Part shown: positions 16,894 to 25,086 of the stretch, one piece after another
How the letters are laid out: each line of letters starts with the position of its first letter
How positions within the stretch are numbered: position 1 is the first letter of the stretch
Source: Firmicutes bacterium CAG:24053_14
Lineage (GTDB): Bacteria > Bacillota > Clostridia > Oscillospirales > Oscillospiraceae
Direction of reading: 5' to 3'
Length of the DNA: 64,000 nucleotides
Assembly: GCA_001916715.1 (NCBI GenBank)
Contig: MNSZ01000046.1
Span: 98,611 to 162,610, forward strand
Notes under the pieces: generated by a model
Database searches by the model: none
What the model saw: the letters and a program-made list of their open reading frames with translations, nothing else
What the model was told of the DNA's origin: nothing
Made by a program: the position numbers and the translations under genes

Positions 16894-18091
16894 ATTCTGC
16901 CTCCAAACCGATGGAGCTAAGTGCGTCAAAGTAATTCGGATAGCTCTTGCGCACCGCCTCGGCGCCGTCGATAACGCCGCCTGTCATGCTGCACAGTATC
17001 GTCAGCGCCATGACTATGCGGTGGTCGTTGTGCGACGAAAGCTCGCGCTGCGGCTTGCTTATACGCCCCGGCTTTATTGTTACGCTGTTTTCGTGCAGCT
17101 CGGTCTTGATGCCGAAGGCTTCAAGCTCCTGCGCCATAACGGCGGCTCGGTCGCTCTCCTTTATCCGCAGTCTGCGCGTTCCGGTAAAGCGCGCTCCGTT
17201 CCCTGTAGCCGCTGCAAGCGCAAACAGCACAGGGCCGAGATCGGGGCAATTTGAAATGTCAAGCTCCGCGCCGGGCCGTGTAAGCTCCCGGAAATACTCA
17301 AGGCACACTCTGTCGCCCTGTATGCTGTTTTCGTTCAGACCGTTCACATTAACTCTGCCGCCGATGAGGTTGAACGCCTCGAGCGCCGCGGCATTTGACC
17401 AGTCGCCCTCAACGGTCTTATCTCCGGCAGCATACCGCTGTCCTCCGGGAACGGCAAAGGTGTTTTTCTCATGCTCTGCGATTTTTATGCCGAACGAGCC
17501 GAGCGCCGCGGCGGTAATGTCTATATACGCTCTGCTCTCGACCGGCGGAAGGATCTTTATCACGCTGTCGCCGCTAAGCAGCGGAAGCGCAAACAAAAGT
17601 CCCGTTATGAACTGGCTGCTGACATCGCCGCGCAGGACATACTCGCCTGCCGTAAGCGCACCGAAAAACTCGATTCCGCCGCTGTCTTTTTTAATTTCGA
17701 TGCCCTTATCGCCGAGAAGCTGCTCGTATATTCCGACTCCTCTTTCAAGCAGCCGGGGTGTACCCTCGAACCTTACTCTGCCGCCGGTGAGTGCAGGCGG
17801 TATCATAAAGCGCAGCGTGCTTCCGCTTTCGCGGCAGCGAAGCACCGCGCCCTCGGGTGTTTTGCCCGTTTTGCCGCATATTTTCACCGTGTCGCCGAGC
17901 TTTTCGTATCTTGCGCCGAGCGCGGCAATGCAGTCGAGCGTTGCGAGCATATCCTCGCTTTCGGAAATTCCGTGTATCGTGCTCTCGCCCTCGGCGAGGG
18001 CGGCGCATATCATCAGGCGATGCGCATAGCTTTTCGACGGCGGCGCGCTTATCTCGCCGCAAAGGCGCGACGGACTTATTTTAACCTTCAT
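16883..18091 (-). CDS. aroA: 3-phosphoshikimate 1-carboxyvinyltransferase (EPSP synthase)
   Basis: A 402-residue EPSP synthase adding enolpyruvate from PEP to shikimate-3-phosphate. Motifs: PPSKSYAHR near residue 14 (shikimate-binding Lys-Ser), CRESGSTLRFM (near 84), SSQFITGLL, EGDWSNAA, RIKESDR and NDHRIVMAL. The canonical LFLGNAGTAMR loop is replaced by CRESGSTLRFMIPP, as is usual in class II-like enzymes of Firmicutes, which tend to tolerate glyphosate. The start at MKVKIS overlaps the aroQ stop by 11 bases. Confidence 0.95.
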   Translation of the reverse strand: MKVKISPSRLCGEISAPPSKSYAHRLMICAALAEGESTIHGISESEDMLATLDCIAALGARYEKLGDTVKICGKTGKTPEGAVLRCRESGSTLRFMIPPALTGGRVRFEGTPRLLERGVGIYEQLLGDKGIEIKKDSGGIEFFGALTAGEYVLRGDVSSQFITGLLFALPLLSGDSVIKILPPVESRAYIDITAAALGSFGIKIAEHEKNTFAVPGGQRYAAGDKTVEGDWSNAAALEAFNLIGGRVNVNGLNENSIQGDRVCLEYFRELTRPGAELDISNCPDLGPVLFALAAATGNGARFTGTRRLRIKESDRAAVMAQELEAFGIKTELHENSVTIKPGRISKPQRELSSHNDHRIVMALTILCSMTGGVIDGAEAVRKSYPNYFDALSSIGLEAEYEA

Positions 18092-18530
18092 TTTTCTCTC
18101 CGATGTAGTCGATAAGGAAATCCAGCGCCTCGTTATAGCCGTCAAGCCCGTGTCCGCAGATGGTCTTGACCGCAACATCGCGGATGTAGCTCACCCGGCG
18201 GAACGCCTCGCGCTCGGACACCTCGGAGATGTGCACCTCCACCGTCGGTATGCCGACGCCCTTCACCGCGTCCGCTATCGCGACCGAGGTGTGCGTATAC
18301 GCGGCCGGATTAAAAACGATGCCGTCAATGCCGTCAAAATACGCCTTCTGTATCGCGTCAACGAGGTCGCCCTCGTGGTTTGACTGATAAAACTCGACCG
18401 TGACGCCCTTTTCCTCGGCGTGCTCGCTTATCAGCTTCAGCAGATCCTTATAGCTTTGTCTGCCGTATATCTCCGGCTCTCTTATGCCGAGAATGTTTAT
18501 ATTCGGCCCGTTGAGTACGAGTATTTTCAT
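18081..18530 (-). CDS. aroQ: Type II 3-dehydroquinate dehydratase
   Basis: A 149-residue flavodoxin-like dodecameric dehydratase, third shikimate step. Motifs: LNGPNINILGIREPEIYG with the catalytic Tyr (residue about 22), FYQSNHEGDLVDAI, FNPAAYTHTSVAI and EVHISEVSEREAFR with the catalytic His. Starts within the aroE-aroK stop (ATGA overlap) after AAAGGAGC. The length is standard. Confidence 0.96.
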   Translation of the reverse strand: MKILVLNGPNINILGIREPEIYGRQSYKDLLKLISEHAEEKGVTVEFYQSNHEGDLVDAIQKAYFDGIDGIVFNPAAYTHTSVAIADAVKGVGIPTVEVHISEVSEREAFRRVSYIRDVAVKTICGHGLDGYNEALDFLIDYIGEKNEG

Positions 18531-19765
18531 TCTCCCAGCTCCTTTAATATTGCGTCGGCCTCCGCCTCGGGCGTGGTGTTCGCGTCGATGCGGATCTCTG
18601 CCGCCGCCGTGTAGATATCGTATCTCTCTGCATAGAGCTTCTCAAGCGCGCTGCGGCGCGAGGCAAGCGGTCTGTCGTCGGTCGCGATGAGGTTTTCCGG
18701 CGCGCGATCCAAAAATACGATCGTTCCGTTCTGCTTGAGTGCTCTCACGTTTTCCGGATCGAGCACAGCTCCGCCGCCGGTCGCAATGACCTTGCCGCCG
18801 GTCGCGGCAAGCTCGGCGATCGTCTCTTTTTCAATGCGCCTGAACTCCGGCTCGCCGAATTTGGCGAAGAAATCGGAAATGGACATGCCGATTTTTTTGA
18901 CGATGTATTCATCCGTGTCGGCAAGCTCCTTGCCGCATTTTTCAGCCAGTATCCTGCCCACGGTGGTCTTGCCGCTTGAGGGCATGCCGACGAGGACAAT
19001 GTTCTGCTTTGCGCTTTTCACGCTGTCAAACGCGCGTTTTATAAGGCTCTCGTCAAGCTTGATGCTCTGGAACACAGCCGAGGCGTAAACCGCCTGAGCC
19101 GAGAGCATGTACAGTCCGCCCTCTGCCGGAATGCCCCGCTCCTGCGCATCGAGTATTAGATTTGTGCGCAGGGGATTGTATATCGCGTCGAGCACGCCCT
19201 CAAGCTTCGGGAACGATGAAATGTCTATCGGTCTGCCCTCGACCTTCGGGAACATGCCGGCAGGCGTTGCGTTTATGATGATCTGCGCATCATTGTGCTC
19301 CTGCACTGCCTGCTCATATGTTATGCTGCCGCCCTTTCCGCTGCGTGAAACGTAGTCAACGCTCTTTGCGCCCATGAACTCCGCCAGAGCGTGCGCCGTT
19401 TTCGATGCGCCGCCGGTGCCGAGGATGAGCACCTTTTTGCCCTTCATGTCAACGCCTGCATGCTTTGCAAGCGCCAGCATGCCGGGAAAATCGGTGTTGT
19501 CGCCGTAAAGCTTGCCGCTGCGGTTTACGACGGTGTTCACCGCGCCGATGCGCTTTGCCGTTTCGGATATCTCGTCAAGATACGGGATAACGTCCTGCTT
19601 GTAGGGTATCGTAACGTTTATCGCGTTAAACTCGCGCTTTGTCATAAACTCGCCCAGCTCGTCCGGTCTAAGCTCATGCAGCTCGTATTCGTAGTCCGCT
19701 ATCTGCGCGTGAATTTCGCACGAATAGCTGTGCGTCAGATGCTCGCCGATAAGTCCGTATTTCAC
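18527..19765 (-). CDS. Shikimate dehydrogenase - shikimate kinase fusion
   Basis: A 412-residue bifunctional protein for two consecutive shikimate steps. Residues 1-245 are AroE: HSYSCEIHAQI near the start, AINVTIPYK with the catalytic Lys, GDNTDFPG, the nucleotide loop ILGTGGASKT (about 114-123) and NATPAGM. Residues 255-412 are AroK: Walker A GMPSSGKTTVG (260-270), ADTDEYI, the RRIEKETI lid region, ATGGGAVL and LDRAPENLIATDDRPL. The join is short (about 10 residues). It reduces 3-dehydroshikimate with NADPH and phosphorylates the product. The start is GTG overlapping the aroC stop (GTGA). Gene symbols would be aroE and aroK. Confidence 0.95.
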   Translation of the reverse strand: MKYGLIGEHLTHSYSCEIHAQIADYEYELHELRPDELGEFMTKREFNAINVTIPYKQDVIPYLDEISETAKRIGAVNTVVNRSGKLYGDNTDFPGMLALAKHAGVDMKGKKVLILGTGGASKTAHALAEFMGAKSVDYVSRSGKGGSITYEQAVQEHNDAQIIINATPAGMFPKVEGRPIDISSFPKLEGVLDAIYNPLRTNLILDAQERGIPAEGGLYMLSAQAVYASAVFQSIKLDESLIKRAFDSVKSAKQNIVLVGMPSSGKTTVGRILAEKCGKELADTDEYIVKKIGMSISDFFAKFGEPEFRRIEKETIAELAATGGKVIATGGGAVLDPENVRALKQNGTIVFLDRAPENLIATDDRPLASRRSALEKLYAERYDIYTAAAEIRIDANTTPEAEADAILKELGE

Positions 19766-20862
19766 TTGTCATCTACTCCTTTCGTCAGCACATCCGTACC
19801 GTATCGCAGGCTGAGCATATCCGCAACGCACAGCGCCGCAACGCTGTCGAGCACCGGGCATATCCTGCGGATTATCGCCGGGTCATGCCGCCCGTGGATG
19901 CTCAGCTGAGTATTTTCGTTTTTTATAAAGTCAACCGTGTCCTGCGTCTGCGCAATGGACGGCGTCGGCTTAACGGCGCAGCGGAAAACGATCGGCATGC
20001 CGTTTGTTATGCCGCCGTTAATACCGCCGTTATTGTTCGTCGTCGTGACTATCCTGCCGCCGGACACTCTCAGTGGGTCGTTGCACTCGCTGCCCTTCAT
20101 ATCCGCGGCGGCAAAGCCTGCGCCGAACTCAACGCCCTTGACGCCGCCGAGGCTGAACACCGCGTGGGAGATCACGCTCTCGACGCTGTCAAACCACGGC
20201 TCGCCGACTCCTGCCGGAACGCCGCATATGACGGTTTCCGTAACTCCGCCGACGCTGTCGGCTTCTTCGCGCGCTTTCAAAATGCGCTGCGCCATTTCCT
20301 CGCCGCGCGCATCGTCGAGCACGGGGAAGCTTTTTGCGTTGAGCGATTTTATATCGCTTTCAATGTCGCCGAGCTTTCTGTCCGAAACGCCGGCGCACTT
20401 TGCGATGTGCGTTGCAAGGCTTATGCCTATGCCCTCGAGCGCCGGGATGATAACGCCGCCTGCCGCAACGAGCGCCGCGGTTATCCTGCCGGAAAAATGT
20501 CCGCCGCCGCGATAGTCCTCAAAGCCGTGATACTTGCAGTAGGCCGAAAAATCGGCATGCGCCGGGCGCGCCGGGCCGTAGTTATAGTCGCGGCTTCTGG
20601 TGTTCTCGTTTGGGATGACTATGGTCAGCGGAGTGCCGGTCGTTCTGCCGCCAAACACGCCGCTTATGATCTTAAACTCGTCCTTTTCCTGCCGGGGCGT
20701 ATCCAGCGACGAGGACGGGCGGCGGCGCGTGAGCTGCTTTGCAATGAAGTCCTCATCGACCTTTATTCCCGGTGCGAGTCCGTCTATCACGCATCCGACC
20801 GCCGCACCGTGGCTTTCGCCGAATATCGTCAGGCAAACGCTCTGACCGAAGCTGTTTTTCAT
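19762..20862 (-). CDS. aroC: Chorismate synthase
   Basis: A 366-residue FMN-dependent chorismate synthase, removing phosphate from EPSP. Motifs: TIFGESHGAAVGCVIDGL at the N-terminus, RRRPSSSLDTPR, GHFSGRIT and the C-terminal RHDPAIIRRICPV. The ATG at MKNSFGQ is preceded by GGAGGGCTAAGG; a reading 16 residues longer lacks a site and overlaps aroB. The stop overlaps the aroE-aroK start by four bases. Confidence 0.96.
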   Translation of the reverse strand: MKNSFGQSVCLTIFGESHGAAVGCVIDGLAPGIKVDEDFIAKQLTRRRPSSSLDTPRQEKDEFKIISGVFGGRTTGTPLTIVIPNENTRSRDYNYGPARPAHADFSAYCKYHGFEDYRGGGHFSGRITAALVAAGGVIIPALEGIGISLATHIAKCAGVSDRKLGDIESDIKSLNAKSFPVLDDARGEEMAQRILKAREEADSVGGVTETVICGVPAGVGEPWFDSVESVISHAVFSLGGVKGVEFGAGFAAADMKGSECNDPLRVSGGRIVTTTNNNGGINGGITNGMPIVFRCAVKPTPSIAQTQDTVDFIKNENTQLSIHGRHDPAIIRRICPVLDSVAALCVADMLSLRYGTDVLTKGVDDK

Positions 20863-20864
20863 CC

Positions 20865-21866
20865 TTAGCCCTCCAAACGCGAGAGTATCTCGTCGGCGCT
20901 CATGCGGCAAAGGCGGAACGATCCGATCTCGTCAACGATCACCGCCGCAATGCCGTCGGAGGCCATTTTCTTATCGTGCTTCAAAAACGGCATAAGCTCC
21001 TCGGCGCTCTGCCCTATCTTTGAAGGCAGGCCGTATTTTTCAAGCACCGACTTTATCCGCGCCGCGGCATTATCTCCGCTCATCGGGATCATGCCGAGCG
21101 CAACGCACTCGCCGTGCAGGAGCTTGCCTGCATTGAAGCTCTCGACCGCGTGGCCGATCGTGTGGCCGAAGTTGAGCACCTTTCGCAGTCCCGTCTCGCG
21201 CGGATCCTGCTCAACAACGTTCTTTTTTATCATCAGCGCGCGGTAAATGATCTGCGGAAGATCGGCCGTGAGGTCTGCGCTGTTTTCGATAAGCTCAAAC
21301 AGCTCGGCATCGTTCGTCGCCGCCATTTTTATCGCCTCGGCAAGGCCGGCCATGAGCTGGCGGCGCGAAAGCGTTTCGAGTACCTCAGGGTCTATGATGA
21401 CCTTTTTGGGCTGGTAAAACGCGCCGACGATGTTTTTAACGCCCCCGAAATCTATCGCCGTTTTGCCGCCGATGGAGGAATCGACCTGCGACAGAAGCGT
21501 TGTCGGAACATTGTAAAAATCCACGCCGCGCATGTAGCAGGATGCTGCAAAGCCGCTCAGGTCGCCTACGACGCCGCCGCCGACGGCAACAACGCAGTCG
21601 ACTCTTGTAAACGACTTATCGAGCATCTCGGACAAAAGGTGCCGGAGTTCGTCAAAGCACTTGCTCTGCTCGCCCTGCGGTATGGTGACGATCGCCGCCT
21701 CGCCGCACTGCGCGGCAACGGTCTCGGCGTACTGCGCCGGAACTCCGCTGTCGGTAACGACGAGCACGCGGCGGTTCAGGTTCAAGAGCTCACCGGCCTT
21801 TTTAATTGCGCCCGGCTCGAGCACGATGTCATAATTCCATGTATCGGTCTTTACGGGGACGATCAT
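20865..21866 (-). CDS. aroB: 3-dehydroquinate synthase
   Basis: A 333-residue NAD-dependent cyclase converting DAHP to 3-dehydroquinate. Motifs: IPQGEQSKCFDEL, GGGVVGDLSGFAASCYMRG (nucleotide and metal region), VPTTLLSQVDSSIGGKTAID and NFGHTIGHAVES with zinc-binding His residues. The ATG at 21866 has GGAGAG eight bases upstream; a GTG at 21875 adding three residues is an alternative. It lies five bases after the prephenate dehydratase stop and two bases before aroC. Confidence 0.94.
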   Translation of the reverse strand: MIVPVKTDTWNYDIVLEPGAIKKAGELLNLNRRVLVVTDSGVPAQYAETVAAQCGEAAIVTIPQGEQSKCFDELRHLLSEMLDKSFTRVDCVVAVGGGVVGDLSGFAASCYMRGVDFYNVPTTLLSQVDSSIGGKTAIDFGGVKNIVGAFYQPKKVIIDPEVLETLSRRQLMAGLAEAIKMAATNDAELFELIENSADLTADLPQIIYRALMIKKNVVEQDPRETGLRKVLNFGHTIGHAVESFNAGKLLHGECVALGMIPMSGDNAAARIKSVLEKYGLPSKIGQSAEELMPFLKHDKKMASDGIAAVIVDEIGSFRLCRMSADEILSRLEG

Positions 21867-21871
21867 ATCTG

Positions 21872-22777
21872 TCACTCTCCGATTTTAAGATTTGAGTAGT
21901 AGGTTCCGACGAGCTTGAGCTTTGCGCAGATAGCCGACAGCTCGCGGAGCATATCCTGCCCGTTTTCGTTGTTTATGTTTCCCTCGGCCTCGATGTAGAA
22001 GAAGTAGTTCCACTGCAGGTCCTTCATCGGACGCGAGCGCAGGTTGCGCATATTAAAGCCGTGCGAGCCGATGATGTTGAGCATCTGCGCAAGAGAGCCG
22101 GCCTCGTTTTTGACGGTGAACACGAGGATGAAGTTCTCCTCGGCGCGGCTCGACATTGAAGCCGGCCTGTTCTGTGCACGGGAGAGCGCCGCAAAGCGCG
22201 TTGTGTTTATCTTGCTGTCGTTAATGACCTTATCAATAATATCGAGCTCGAAAATTTTGCTCGTCTCATCCGAGGCTATGGCGGCAACCGTTGCGTCGTT
22301 TTTCTCCTTGACGTACTGCGCGGCAAGCGCCGTGTTTGAAAACGTCTCGGTCTCGAAACCGTGCGCGCGGATGTACTCGCCGCACTGCTCAAGCGCCTGC
22401 GGATGGCTTATAACAGTCTTTATGCTGTCTAGCGACGCGCCTTCTACGCCGAGCAGATTATGCTCTATCGGAAGATCGACGACCTGGTTTACGAACAGGT
22501 CGCCCGAGAAGATAAGATCCATGACCGTTCCGACCTCGCCGGCTGCGCTGTTTTCAAGCGGCAGCACCACGCAGTCATATTCGCCGCGCTCGACCGCGCG
22601 GTATGCGTCGCCGAAATCGGAATACGGGATAAGCTCTGCCTCCGGGAACATGCGCTTTGCCGCCATGTAAGCAAACGCGCCCTCAACGCCGCAGTAGGTC
22701 ACGCGCATGCCGTTTAAAAGCTTCGACTGATACTCGCAGGAGAGATCTATCGTCTTTCTGAGAAACTGCGTTCTCAA
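21872..22777 (-). CDS. pheA: Prephenate dehydratase with ACT domain; start out of frame with chorismate mutase
   Basis: The open frame is 301 codons from a TTG at 22777; an internal ATG at 22708 gives 279 residues. From residue 24 it reads MRVTYCGVEGAFAYMAAKRM, then the prephenate dehydratase region with NSAAGEVGTVMDLI and NTTRFAAL (TRF catalytic motif), and a C-terminal ACT domain (about 215-295) with a Phe-binding-type GSLAQMLNIIGSHGFNM. Residues 1-23 (TQFLRKTIDLSCEYQSKLL) look like the last helix of a chorismate mutase domain, out of frame with the chorismate mutase gene upstream. This suggests a broken or frameshifted bifunctional P-protein. Neither start has a good ribosome binding site. 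Confidence 0.85.
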   Translation of the reverse strand: MRTQFLRKTIDLSCEYQSKLLNGMRVTYCGVEGAFAYMAAKRMFPEAELIPYSDFGDAYRAVERGEYDCVVLPLENSAAGEVGTVMDLIFSGDLFVNQVVDLPIEHNLLGVEGASLDSIKTVISHPQALEQCGEYIRAHGFETETFSNTALAAQYVKEKNDATVAAIASDETSKIFELDIIDKVINDSKINTTRFAALSRAQNRPASMSSRAEENFILVFTVKNEAGSLAQMLNIIGSHGFNMRNLRSRPMKDLQWNYFFYIEAEGNINNENGQDMLRELSAICAKLKLVGTYYSNLKIGE

Positions 22778-22955
22778 TAAGCTTTCGGTCGCGGTCTATA
22801 AGCTCCTTTTCGCGCACTGCGTCCTTGACGGACAGGCCGTGCCGCTTTTTATATTTTGCTATCACCGCCGCAGCCTGCATGCGCTGCTCAAAAAGCTTTG
22901 CCATTTCGGCGTCTATGCGGCTTATCTCGTTTCTGGAAGTCTCAAGTTCGTTCAT
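22683..22955 (-). CDS. Chorismate mutase (AroQ class), first part of split PheA
   Basis: A 90-residue frame with an AroQ-class chorismate mutase helix: SRNEISRIDAEMAKLFEQRM, then AAAVIAKYKKRHGLSVKDAVREKELIDR with the usual active-site Arg/Lys. After about residue 62 the reading (DDRSLLRVSVEAFKRHARDLLRR) no longer resembles the family, while the neighbouring frame continues it (FLRKTIDLSCEYQ). It overlaps the dehydratase frame by 95 bases. First structural gene of the aromatic operon, downstream of the leader attenuator. Its true C-terminus is probably reached by a frameshift or lost. Confidence 0.75.
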   Translation of the reverse strand: MNELETSRNEISRIDAEMAKLFEQRMQAAAVIAKYKKRHGLSVKDAVREKELIDRDRKLIENAVSQKDDRSLLRVSVEAFKRHARDLLRR

Positions 22956-22973
22956 ATCGCTACCTCTGTCTAT

Positions 22974-23012
22974 TCAATAAAAATATGCGGCCCCTTTGCA
23001 AAGGAACCGCAT
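22974..23012 (-). terminator. Attenuator terminator before the aromatic operon
   Basis: In the minus-strand transcript ATGCGG pairs with CCGCAT and CCTTT with AAAGG around a short loop (22985-23012), followed by a T-rich tract (22974-22984), 18 bases before the chorismate mutase start. Half of the stem (TCCTTTGC, 23005-22998) can instead pair with an upstream GCAAAGGA. Confidence 0.85.
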
Positions 23013-23071
23013 TCAATGACAATTATTCGCCGCCGAAACGGCTTTTATGCGTGCATTGTTACGTCCTTTGC
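22998..23071 (-). promoter_or_regulatory. Antiterminator pairing in the aromatic leader
   Basis: In the transcript GCAAAGGA (23071-23064), which overlaps the last codons of the leader peptide, is exactly complementary over 8 bases to TCCTTTGC (23005-22998), the 5-prime arm of the attenuator terminator. The two structures exclude each other. A ribosome reaching the leader stop codon at 23059 would cover the antiterminator strand and favour termination. Confidence 0.7.
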
Positions 23072-23202
23072 CAGGCGGTGCTGCGCCAGCCATAATAAAA
23101 AACGCAGTACGAATAAAATCGTACTGCGTCAAAAGACATGGATGCACTGCGGACAGACTCAGACACGGAACAATTGCCGATCGTTGTGCAGCGTGCAGTC
23201 AT
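23059..23202 (-). CDS. Aromatic-rich leader peptide of the aro/phe operon
   Basis: A 47-codon frame starting at ATG 23202 with GAGGAT nine bases upstream, 30 bases after the expected transcription start. Residues 24-44 contain nine aromatic residues: F24, then RFYSYCVFYYGW (28-39) and W44. The reading runs through a complete terminator hairpin (codons about 25-37) and ends on the antiterminator strand. This is the design of a ribosome-stalling attenuator sensing charged tRNA-Phe, -Tyr and -Trp. When these are scarce the ribosome stalls over hairpin 1, the antiterminator forms and the operon is read. The peptide itself probably has no function. Confidence 0.7.
   Translation of the reverse strand: MTARCTTIGNCSVSESVRSASMSFDAVRFYSYCVFYYGWRSTAWQRT
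23091..23128 (-). terminator. First terminator, inside the leader peptide frame
   Basis: A perfect 10-bp stem (CGCAGTACGA/TCGTACTGCG in the transcript, loop TTTTAT) followed by TTTTTTATTAT. The T-run itself encodes Phe-Tyr-Tyr of the leader peptide. It would stop transcripts that are not being translated. Confidence 0.85.
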
Positions 23203-23239
23203 TTCCGTATCCTCGCTTTCCTGATTTATTAACGAATAA

Positions 23240-23268
23240 ATTATACTCACACCCGGCGGCCTTGTCAA
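23240..23268 (-). promoter_or_regulatory. Consensus promoter of the aromatic operon
   Basis: Minus-strand TTGACA (23268-23263) and TATAAT (23245-23240) with an exact 17-base spacer. Expected start of transcription near 23,233. The stretch from here back to the next gene (23,269-23,413) shows nothing recognisable. Confidence 0.88.
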
Positions 23269-23413
23269 TTGCCGCTTTTGAACAAAATTCTATGCGTCCC
23301 GACAGATGGTTTTAGTAAATATCGGGGCAGTTTCGAAAACTGCTCGTCGGGCCAGGTGCATTTCCCCAAGCCCCTTTGGGCAGCATGGGCGCATTTTGGC
23401 CGCTCAAATCGGT

Positions 23414-25024
23414 TTAACCCCACAGGGCGGTGAGCATAGGTATTATCTGCTTCTTGCGGCTCATTACGCCGGGCAGGAAGATCATGTTATCCTTGGGTTC
23501 GGCGGAGAAGGCACGGCGGATGGTGTCGTCGCTGCCGATGTAGAGAAGCCGGGTGCCCTCGAGAAGGACGTCGGTGAGCATGAGGATGACGATGTCGTAG
23601 CCGTGATCGTCCTTCATGCGGCGCATCTCACTGAGGAATTCCTCGCGGCGCTCGAGCATTTTCGCCGAGTCAAGAGTCGTGATCTGACCGACGCCGAGTA
23701 TCTGTCCGGAGAGGTGGAACTCCTTGAAGTCGGAGCGGATAAGCTCGGATACGGGCTTTGTGTCGGACGAGCCGGAAAACAGCTCCTTTCCCAGGGCCTC
23801 AAGTGAAACGTTTGCAATGCGCGCCATACGTTCGGCAAGCGCGGTATCACGCTTCGTGCAGGTCGGGGATTTGAACATGACCGTGTCGGACAGTATGGCC
23901 GCCGCCATAAGCCCGGCCATTGCCGGCGAAGGCATTACGCCGTGCTCCTGATACATGCCGCATATTATGGTCGTCGTGCTGCCTACAGGCTCGTTGCGCA
24001 TGCGGATAGGCTGTGCCGTCTGGATGTCGGCAAGGCGGTGGTGATCTATTATCTCCAGTATCTCGGCCTGCTCAAGACCGGCTACCGCCTGCGCCTTTTC
24101 GTTGTGGTCAACGAGCACGACGCGCTTTCTGCGCGGACGCAGCAGGTGATATCTTGACAATGTGCCGACGACCTTTTCGTTTTCGTCGAGCACGGGGTAG
24201 CAGCGATAGCGGCTTTTGAGCACTTCCTCGCGGACATCGTCGATGTAGTCGCTCAAATGGAAGCATATCGTATCCTCGGTGTGGCACGGGCGAGAGATGG
24301 GGATCGCCTGATAGATGAGCTTTGCAACGCGCGCAGCGTCAAACGGAGTGGATACGATGCAGGTTTTACCCGCTTTTTCAAGCCACTGCTTTTTTGCCTC
24401 GGTCTGGCACAAAACGATGCAGTTTACGCCGAGCTTGAGCGCACGCTCGACCATGTCGGGCTGATCACCGCACAGCACGATGCTGTCGGGGTCGTTGAAC
24501 AGAAGCGTATCGCAGCTTTGCGGCAGCGCAATGACGACGTTGCCCGAGATGCAGTCGAAAAGCTCGGCATCCTCGTTGAGTATCTTGCCCTCGAGCACGC
24601 TCAGCACATTGTAAAGCGGAACATCGTCGATGTGCGGATCGATGATGGTCAGCAGGCTGTACGACGCGATATCGCCGGCCGAGAGAGTGCCGTGCAGGGT
24701 GCCGTCCTCGTTTATGACGGGAATGACGGACACCTTCTGCTCGCGCATCATGCGCCAGGCTCGGTTCATCGTGACCGAGGAGTTCAGCGCAGGGGGCGTA
24801 TCGAAATCAAGGTCGCGCACCTGCGTGCGCACGTCGTTTATCTGGCGCGGCGGCTCAAAGCCGAATTTATCGAGCATGCGCTGAGTCTCGTCGCTTATAT
24901 GTCCAAGGCAGGCCGCAGTGTATTCTCTGTCGCCGAGGGCGTTGCGAAGCGCCGCATAGCTCATCGCCGCAACGATCGAATCGGTATCCGGATTACGGTG
25001 GCCTACCACGAAAATTTCATTCAT
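23414..25024 (-). CDS. Mn-dependent inorganic pyrophosphatase with CBS and DRTGG domains
   Basis: A 536-residue family II pyrophosphatase with a regulatory insert. N-terminal DHH domain: VVGHRNPDTDSIVAAMSYA near residue 4. The regulatory region (about 70-300) has one CBS motif (VIPVINEDGTLHGTLSAGDI), a DRTGG-like domain and a second CBS (YPVLDENEKVVGTLSRYHLL). The core resumes with LVDHNEKAQAV and IIDHHRLADI, and the DHHA2 domain ends the protein. It hydrolyses pyrophosphate in the cytosol; CBS inserts in this family bind adenine nucleotides that tune activity. Start at MNEIF after GGAGGAAAG. Single gene. Confidence 0.9.
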   Translation of the reverse strand: MNEIFVVGHRNPDTDSIVAAMSYAALRNALGDREYTAACLGHISDETQRMLDKFGFEPPRQINDVRTQVRDLDFDTPPALNSSVTMNRAWRMMREQKVSVIPVINEDGTLHGTLSAGDIASYSLLTIIDPHIDDVPLYNVLSVLEGKILNEDAELFDCISGNVVIALPQSCDTLLFNDPDSIVLCGDQPDMVERALKLGVNCIVLCQTEAKKQWLEKAGKTCIVSTPFDAARVAKLIYQAIPISRPCHTEDTICFHLSDYIDDVREEVLKSRYRCYPVLDENEKVVGTLSRYHLLRPRRKRVVLVDHNEKAQAVAGLEQAEILEIIDHHRLADIQTAQPIRMRNEPVGSTTTIICGMYQEHGVMPSPAMAGLMAAAILSDTVMFKSPTCTKRDTALAERMARIANVSLEALGKELFSGSSDTKPVSELIRSDFKEFHLSGQILGVGQITTLDSAKMLERREEFLSEMRRMKDDHGYDIVILMLTDVLLEGTRLLYIGSDDTIRRAFSAEPKDNMIFLPGVMSRKKQIIPMLTALWG

Positions 25025-25086
25025 TATTCTTTCCTCCGATTTTGGATGCTTCACAATTATAGTATGTGATTTTTAAATGTCAACAG

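Noticed and set aside
22956..23233. T-box riboswitch before the aromatic operon
   Set aside because: No AGGGTGGNACCGCG-like box or specifier-loop layout is present; the leader peptide and antiterminator explain the region better.
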